This document shows positions 57,411 to 64,000 of a stretch of DNA of 64,000 bases, piece by piece (the first letter of the stretch is position 1; every line of letters starts with the position of its first letter). This DNA comes from Aselliscus stoliczkanus (Eukaryota > Chordata > Mammalia > Chiroptera > Hipposideridae): NCBI GenBank assembly GCA_033961575.1, contig CM066729.1, positions 33,328,501-33,392,500 of the forward strand, given 5' to 3'. The position numbers and the translations under genes are program-made. The notes beneath the pieces are model-generated. The model did not search any database, had not been told where the DNA came from, and worked only from the letters and a program-made list of their open reading frames with translations.

Positions 57411-59453
57411 TTTTTTCCTTTTAATCTGTTTTATGTCAGTTTAATTGTTAGACAAACCAAAGAATCTAGAAGGGAAGAATGAAAAAATTTTCCATGCCTA
57501 CAATATCTAGTGGAAAGATCCTGCTTACAATATGCCACAGAATAGCTACTAGCTCTCTTTTTCTTACTTCTTGAGTATGAAAGAACAAACAATGATCAAA
57601 AACATTTGAACAGAACAATATGTAAGAAAAAGGCTAAGGCAAATCGCCAGGAAAAAAAAAATACAACGTAATAAAAAGATAGTTGACCAAAGAACTTAAA
57701 CAAAAACTTTAGTAAATATACTCGAAATATTGAAAGGATATAACATGCTTAACATGAGAATTCTGTGGTATGAAAAGTGTGCAGAAAGCCCTGTAGTGAG
57801 TGCTCTTGGAGATTGAAAATTAGGCAAAAAAAAAAAAAAGAAAAGTCTTTAACATTGTGGATACATATTTACAACTTAGAAGTTTGTATCCAAGTGTTCA
57901 GAAAATATAAAATAAAACCATCTTCAAACACAAAAGCTCTCAAAATATTTTCTTCCATTATATAATTTCTGAGGCAGTTATGAAAGGCTATCTCCAGCAA
58001 AATGAGGGAGTAAACAAAAAAGATGGAAGATATGATATCCAGGAAACAGCAGCCCTATTCAGGAGAACATGTTTCTGGAATGGCAGAATCGAGCTCCTGA
58101 TTTCAAAGATGGACACATATGAAAAAAGAATAAAAATGTTATATTTAAGCAAAAATGTAAAATTTAGAAGAAAAAAGTTTTCAAGAAATTTATATTCAAC
58201 TATAAAACTAGTTTTAATGTGGCCTGATTATTAAATTTTTTAAAAAGTGAAAAATATAAATAAAGGAGAGAGAGAAAGAGAATTAGTTTGGTCTTGAATC
58301 TAGAAAAAAATCTCTTTCAAATACTCTGGAAATCTAGACATAGTATCCATAAAGAAAAAATAAAACCTCAGAAACCTACTTAACCAATAATGAAAAATAA
58401 TTACATAACCATAATTAGATAAATACCATTTATGTCCATTTCAACATTTAGAATTAGCCCTAAGAAGGTAGCTCAGTGATATTAAGTAAAAGTAGGAATA
58501 GAAAAATTTGGAAGTATGTGGATATTAGCATGTGGACTGTAATAGCATCATCTAACAAAGGTTTCTTGAAAGACCATGAAATAGAAATGTATTGTTAATA
58601 ATCTTTAATTGAAGAAAAAAATATTATCAATGTCACATATTGGGAAGAGCACAGAAGAAAATATTTCTAATTTCCAAGGCACAAAGTCTTTAAAAATAGG
58701 CCAGCACTGAAAATTAAAGCACATCTTGAAAGTATGCTTTCCCTTAATTACCATAAATTGAATCGCCAAGGCACTTTCTGCTTCTGCTAACCAAAATCAC
58801 CTTTTACCTTGTCTTCAAAATCTGAGTTTCGCCTTTCTTGCCCATCACTGTCATGTTCCTCATTTCAATTATATTTAGATACATCTGAAATGGAACAATA
58901 CATCCTTTCCTGTTGATATTCTTAGCCTGATGGCAAATATTTCTTTATTCAAATCCTCAAATACAAGCTCAGATTCATTTTGAAATCGCTATGTAGAATA
59001 GAAATCATGTAAATATTGATAGTCTCATTTGTCTCAGCTTTCAAACAGATTAAATAGTTTACAAAAAATTCAATAATAATGATATTTCGAGTTTTAAGCT
59101 ATAATATCAAAGGTCATTAGAGAGTCCTGAGGTTACAGAAAATAGCTGAATGCAAAGATACCAAAGATATTTTTGCTACGTTTGTTTTTGTTATGAACAG
59201 TTATGTTATCTGGGCTGAAAAGAAATGGGGGCATTGGGAAAGTCCAATGAGATTTTGTTACCCATCGTCATATTTCATTTTCAACAGCTCAATATATTAT
59301 TTTCTTGCTCATTGGAATTTTTTAAAAAAAAACACATCATTTTTCAAAATCTCTCTATTGGTTCAAAAATAAACATAAAAAATAAATCATATTTATGAAA
59401 ATTATGTGAGACAAATTTAAGTGTAGATATGGAAAGGTTTTTCCCCATAATAA

Positions 59454-59498
<45 letters not shown>

Positions 59499-59630
59499 CA
59501 AGAGCCTTCTGATACCCATAATAGAGATTTTCAATTATGAAAAATTCAGCCCATAGTAAAAGATATTAAATGAATGTTATTTTTTAAATAAGATGAGAAC
59601 ATTAAGAATTTACCAAGGGCCAAAGTTGTC
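57411..59630. other. Mostly unassigned; possible old LINE text
   Basis: The part around 57980-58140 (CTCCAGCAAAATGAGGGAGT, GATATCCAGGAAACAGCAG) may be old L1-like 3' sequence, not firm. A (CA)n microsatellite lies at 59456-59497. The rest is unassigned. Confidence 0.45.
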
Positions 59631-59639
59631 ATTTAAAAA

Positions 59640-59880
59640 GTTTTAAAAACCATGGAACTGTACAACAGAAATAATGAGTCCTAATGTAAATTTTGAGTTT
59701 TAGTGAATAATAATGTATCGTTATTCCATCAACTGTAGCACATGTAACACACTAATGTAGAATGTTAATAACAGAAGAATATGTTCAGGGAGGAGAGGAG
59801 CTATATGGGAATTCTCTGTACTTTCTGCTCAATTTTTCTGTAACTAAAATCTCTTAAAGAAAAGTTAATTAACTTTTTTA
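59640..59880 (+). mobile_element. Old L1 3' end
   Basis: CAACTGTAGCACATGTAACA, CACTAATGTAGAATGTTAAT, GAGCTATATGGGAATTCTCT and TCAATTTTTCTGTAACTAAA, followed by an A-rich end, match a common old L1 3' UTR end in order. Confidence 0.6.
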
Positions 59881-61780
59881 AATGATGAGAAATTATTTTC
59901 CAAAATAATCAAACTACTAATTAGCTTTGCGTTTATTTTAATTAGCCAAAGTTAATACTGCATTTTTCTAAACACTTATCATTTTAAACAAGTGTCTTAT
60001 TTTAAAGTTATGGGATATGATATACAAACTACTTAAATAATGTATAGACCTTCAAGAGGATCAGTTGAACCTAGTCTTATTTGCTTTCTTTGACATAAAA
60101 ATGCTCTTTTATCATTTAATATTAAAAAAAAGTTTAAGGAAATATAAACAGTACCATACTCATATTGAATATAACCACAGACTCATATAATGGGTGGGAA
60201 TCTAGAAAAAGAGAAAGATGAGGGATTTCAGAATAGACACTCTAGGTCCTTATTGATTTTAATTAAACTTATCCTGTTTTTCTTTCCATACCTACTCCTA
60301 CATAATGCCACTAAATTTTTGTACGTGAGTCAGAATGTTCATTACTCAGTTGAATAATCTTATGTTAGTTAGGATTTTTTTTCTACAAACAAGAGAAGCT
60401 ATGTTAAGTAGTTAAGCCAAAGGGAGAATTCAATATAAAAATGCATACGTTGCTCTCAGACCCCAAGTGTTCCACTGCAGCCAGATGCCAGGAAGAGACT
60501 TGAATTAGGAACTGGAAATTTCTCTCTGACCATCTATTTTCTCTGTTTCTGTCTCTGTAGACTTGCTTTTACTGCTTCCCTGAATTAGTAGAGGAATATG
60601 ACTGTTCCACAGCCCCCCTCTTTTTTTTTAATTGCCAACCCCTCCATTAGCCACAAGTTCAATCCAAAAATTCCAATTAAAAATTTCAGAGAGAATAGTT
60701 CTGATTGGTCTAGCTTAAGTAAGGAGTGTAAACCCAAATTCATTAACCATGCTCGGTGTTGGGGATGAGGAGTGGGTTATACAGTCAGAACGGGAGTCAC
60801 CATGTGGATAAGATGACAGTTTTCTAAGAGGAACTAGCAATATTGGTTGGGTCGATGTCTACTATTTGTCATTTTCCTAGGTAACAGAGATATAATGATA
60901 AATTCACTTCTAGATTTTAAGTAACTTGACATCTGACTGGAGTAATAGGCACAGATGTCACTAAAATACTATGTAGTAAGATCATACACACAGAGGAATC
61001 TCTGTTGAGAAATCTCTGATGGTTTCAAATTTTCTAATAGTTTCAATTTCTTGGAATACTTCAAAGATTTCAAGCATCAAATTCACCTTTTAATCTCTCT
61101 TCCAAACAGACACAATATAGTACACAGTAAATGTGTCTGTATACTTACTAATTTAACTATATATTCCCTTTAAGATGAATTCACTCTTAATGTCTTTATA
61201 AACCAGTTTAAGAGTAGTAACTACATCTTGTAGTTCTTTTGTAACATGCATATAATTAGTACATACTTAGATATTCAGTGTGTGTGTCTATGTGTGCATT
61301 TGTGTGTAAAATGAATTGAACAGATGTACGAACAAACTCAGCTACTGTTTATTTATATGGTAATTTTAACTATTAACAAGGCATTTATTTTGGTAAATGC
61401 TAATTTATGGCAACATTTAATGTCTGGCCTGGTAGAAATTGAAGTCCCTCTTTTTCACTCTGTGTTAAGTAAGGAACTAGAAAGATCCTTTAGGGTTTAT
61501 TGCTATTTGTTTAAGTTAATAAATATATATATACCCTAAAGGCCTGGACTACTAGAATGTGGGTAAAGAATTCATTGCCTTCCGGTGTCCATTAAAAGTA
61601 ATAACCCTGTTTTCTAGTTGTTGAACAAGAAGATAACTAAGCTTATTTATTATGTAAAACCTGGAAAATTTTCCCAGTATGAGTAGAATATTGCCAATGA
61701 AACACTGCAAAATTTGTTTTGTTTTATTTCAAGAATAGTCTCCTTCCCCTGACCCCTCTCTAAATAATTCATCACTGATT
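59881..61780. other. Mostly unassigned; old repeat-like block 60360-60800
   Basis: The block at about 60360-60800 has better base balance and resembles a medium-reiterated mammalian repeat (TAGGAACTGGAAATTTCTCT, GTTCTGATTGGTCTAGCTTA), family not certain. The rest is AT-rich. Confidence 0.4.
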
Positions 61781-61796
61781 AAAATTGTTTGATATA

Positions 61797-61914
61797 GGGG
61801 CAGCCGAGTGGTACAGTGGTTAAGGGCTGGCTTGGGATGCCAGCGGTCCCAGTGCGGGTCCCACATATGAGGGCCAGTGACACTGCCCTCAAAAAAAAAA
61901 ATAAATAAATAAAT
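61797..61914 (+). mobile_element. tRNA-headed SINE, short form
   Basis: Head GGGGCAGCCGAGTGGTACAG, GGCTTGGGATGCCAGC hairpin, GTGCGGGTCCCACATATGAG, GTGACACTGCCCTC and an A-run plus (AAAT)n tail. Flanks AAAATTGTTTGATATA (61781-61796) and AAAATTGTTTGGTATA (61915-61930) are a 16-bp target duplication with one mismatch. Confidence 0.95.
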
Positions 61915-61930
61915 AAAATTGTTTGGTATA

Positions 61931-62850
61931 ACAGTGCAATTGTTTTTTATAGAATTCAGTAGTAACCCTTGTACTTGCAATATATGTAAACTTACTATTC
62001 ATGTGCAGAGAAAGAAACAATGGAGAATTAATTGTAGACATGAAGATTCATTTGTAAAATTAATATATAAAATTTTTTAATGAGTTGCTTTGTATTAACT
62101 ACTGCTATTTCTCATTGTTGGGGGCAATAAAAAATGCTTGATAACTCCCTACTTGTATTATTTAAATCTTGTATTAACTTTTTAAAAAAAGAAAGTTTTT
62201 ACATGTTCAATTAAAATGATCACTGCCCTATTTCTTATTGCTGTGCTTGATCTGATCTTAAAAAGATGAAGGTGTGACATGCTAATAGCATCACATTTCC
62301 TCCATATGACATGTATGCTTTGATAAGTCTTTTTATTTATACTTTACAAAGTCATAAGCAATTTTTATTTGTCACTAAGAAATAGGCTCTTGGGTCATGT
62401 TATTTTTTGATTAGGAATTGAATTATATCAAGCAGACACAAATTCTATCCAATATAGTTAGAAAAAAGAAAAGTTTAATGGTGCTGTGGTCAAAATATTT
62501 GAGGTTTTACTTTCCACTCAGAGGTTTTAACTGATTTTGTGAAATGCCAAGTATACATAGAAAGTTAATAAATTACAGAAAATAATGCAGTGCCAGTACA
62601 TTCTGTTGTTAATAACAATTCATTAGTATTAGTCTTATTAAATCTCTGTTCTGCCCTTTAAAATAATAGGAATACTTACTCTTTCCTTCTTCATTGAGAA
62701 CATTATATACATACATATACATATTATATACATATTTATACACATACATGTATATATATGTGTGTTAGGAGATATGTATTGCACGCGCGCGCACACACAC
62801 ACACACTATAGTCTCCATCTTTTGGATTATCATTCCTCACTAGAAGTCAA
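61931..62850. other. Unassigned AT-rich DNA with microsatellites
   Basis: Includes TATACATA-rich text (62705-62760) and an alternating (GC)/(CA) run (62783-62807). No gene or repeat recognised. Confidence 0.55.
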
Positions 62851-62923
62851 ACTCTACTATTAAGTACATGCTGGTCCTCACTGCAAGTTCTGTTGTGGGC
62901 CAAGCAAGTAGCCCTCACCCACC

Positions 62924-62999
<76 letters not shown>
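62924..62999. repeat. A-run followed by (TA)n
   Basis: A run of about 28 A followed by about 24 TA units. It could be the tail of a retroposed element, but no SINE head is recognised to the left. Confidence 0.9.
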
Positions 63000-63000
<1 letters not shown>

Positions 63001-63083
63001 TTTTAAGTTCTTTCCTATAGAAATGTTAAGTATAGAAGTGTTAAGTCTCCTCCCTAATTTCTTAGTCCCTTTGTTTCTTTCTT

Positions 63084-64000
63084 TGAAAGATGGCTCCTAG
63101 CCTGAATCATAGAAGTCTCCTATCCCCCTGCTTCTTAATTATTTTGTAAATCAGTTTCTAAATCCTAACAATAGATTGTTCATAGAAATCCCCTACCCCT
63201 GCTTCAGATAACTACTTGAAAGCCTGTGACTTTCTAATATCCCCCAGGCCAGTAAGCCTAACAATTCTCTCCAAACTCATTCTGGGCCCAGACAAGTGAC
63301 ACCACCTGAGTGATGGGCTGAATGGCCACAGGTTTCATGAGAGCTAACAGATTTAATTAGAATCTATTTTTCCTCATTCAGGGGCCTTAGGGATACAGAG
63401 GATTCCCCAGCAAGATTGTCAGTCACAACCAAAGAACCCAACATGGTCTTTCAGGCGGATCTCGAGACCCCTTCCTTTCATCTAAGACCAGCTAGGGTGA
63501 GAGTTCCGTGAATCCGCCAATAGGCAGGGACAGCTCTACACCCCTGCCCAGCAGGAAGCAGAGACAGAAGAAAAGACTTCCTGTCCTTCAACTTCCCATA
63601 GAGATTTTATGGGGATCATGTCTCTCAAGGGGAAAACAAGGCAGGGAGTTAGAGGCAGGCATTGGGTCTCTGCATTCCTGCACGTCCCACAGAATGTGAC
63701 CACCCAGGTGACCTCCCCTCTCCACCCAAAACTCCCCCTTTCTATTGTAATTACCTACCCCTGCGGGACAACAAATGGGCACAAAATACCCAACTAGATC
63801 TTAACAGTGACCACCTGCGCAGTACCTCTTGTCAATCACAGGTGCCAATCAAGTGTTCCCACACCCAAAGGGGAATTGCCCATGCTAAAGAAAAGGGATA
63901 AAAACTCCAAGTCCTGGGAAGTCTGCCCTGCTCTTTTTGACCACTTCTTCCCTTTCTGGACCCCTTCCTCCCTTTTTGAGCCTTTTGAGCCTTGGCTTTG
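63084..64000 (+). mobile_element. Candidate ERV LTR (U3/promoter part), truncated by the window edge
   Basis: The composition changes sharply to balanced, C-rich sequence. A possible start is TGAAAGATGGCTCCTAGCC (63084), the style of gammaretrovirus-like LTRs. A TATA box lies in AAGGGATAAAAACTCCAAG (about 63894-63912), followed by a CT-rich stretch (CCCTTCCTCCCTTTTTGAGC) like an R region. Overlapping short frames at 63508-63901 are incidental. The 3' end and target duplication lie outside the window, so neither the boundaries nor a linked provirus can be checked. Confidence 0.45.

Overview
This window is AT-rich, non-coding nuclear DNA from a placental mammal. No intact host protein-coding gene, rRNA, true tRNA gene or CRISPR array can be supported. 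Almost everything recognisable is transposon-derived. The old layer (MIR, L2, MLT1-type LTRs, old L1) is shared by placental mammals. The younger layer consists of a tRNA-headed SINE family with a short and a long (about 430 bp) form, L1s with a 3' end typical of laurasiatherian mammals, mariner-type DNA elements and class II (beta-type) retroviral LTRs. This mix best fits a bat, perhaps of the horseshoe/leaf-nosed/fruit-bat branch, but the species assignment is inference.

Layout. 0-13 kb: mostly unassigned AT-rich DNA with MLT1-type LTRs, an L2-like stretch and a solo LTR (5706-6642) inside an L1 3' end. 13-17.2 kb: a broken L1 whose ORF2 carries a second solo LTR (13902-15129), which itself carries a SINE. 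This three-level nest is confirmed by target-site duplications (TSDs). 17.2-21.4 kb: two 5'-inverted L1s and several SINEs. 21.4-32 kb: mostly unassigned, with LTR-like repeats, MIRs, a SINE and an unrecognised broken reading-frame cluster (28.46-29.08 kb). 32.06-40.37 kb: a complete-ended but badly decayed betaretrovirus-like endogenous provirus on the minus strand, with two LTRs, primer-binding site, polypurine tract and gag, pol and env remnants. 40.6-49.1 kb: two copies of a mariner-type MITE, an Hsmar2-like fragment, an MLT1 LTR and a third solo LTR (44588-45748, minus). 49-64 kb: old L1 pieces, a head-to-head pair of long SINEs (56494-57398), another SINE (61797-61914), and an LTR-like promoter region running off the right edge.

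Nothing here looks like an operating multi-gene system. The most unusual observations are: (1) a dUTPase/protease fragment lying inside the RNase H region of the provirus, out of normal order; (2) three solo LTRs sharing the 5' part but apparently carrying different 3' (R/U5) ends; (3) a long SINE with an AATAAA plus TCTTT (T+ type) tail beside a short A-tailed form sharing exactly the same head; (4) a long inverted SINE pair able to form double-stranded RNA; (5) MITE copies abutting microsatellites.
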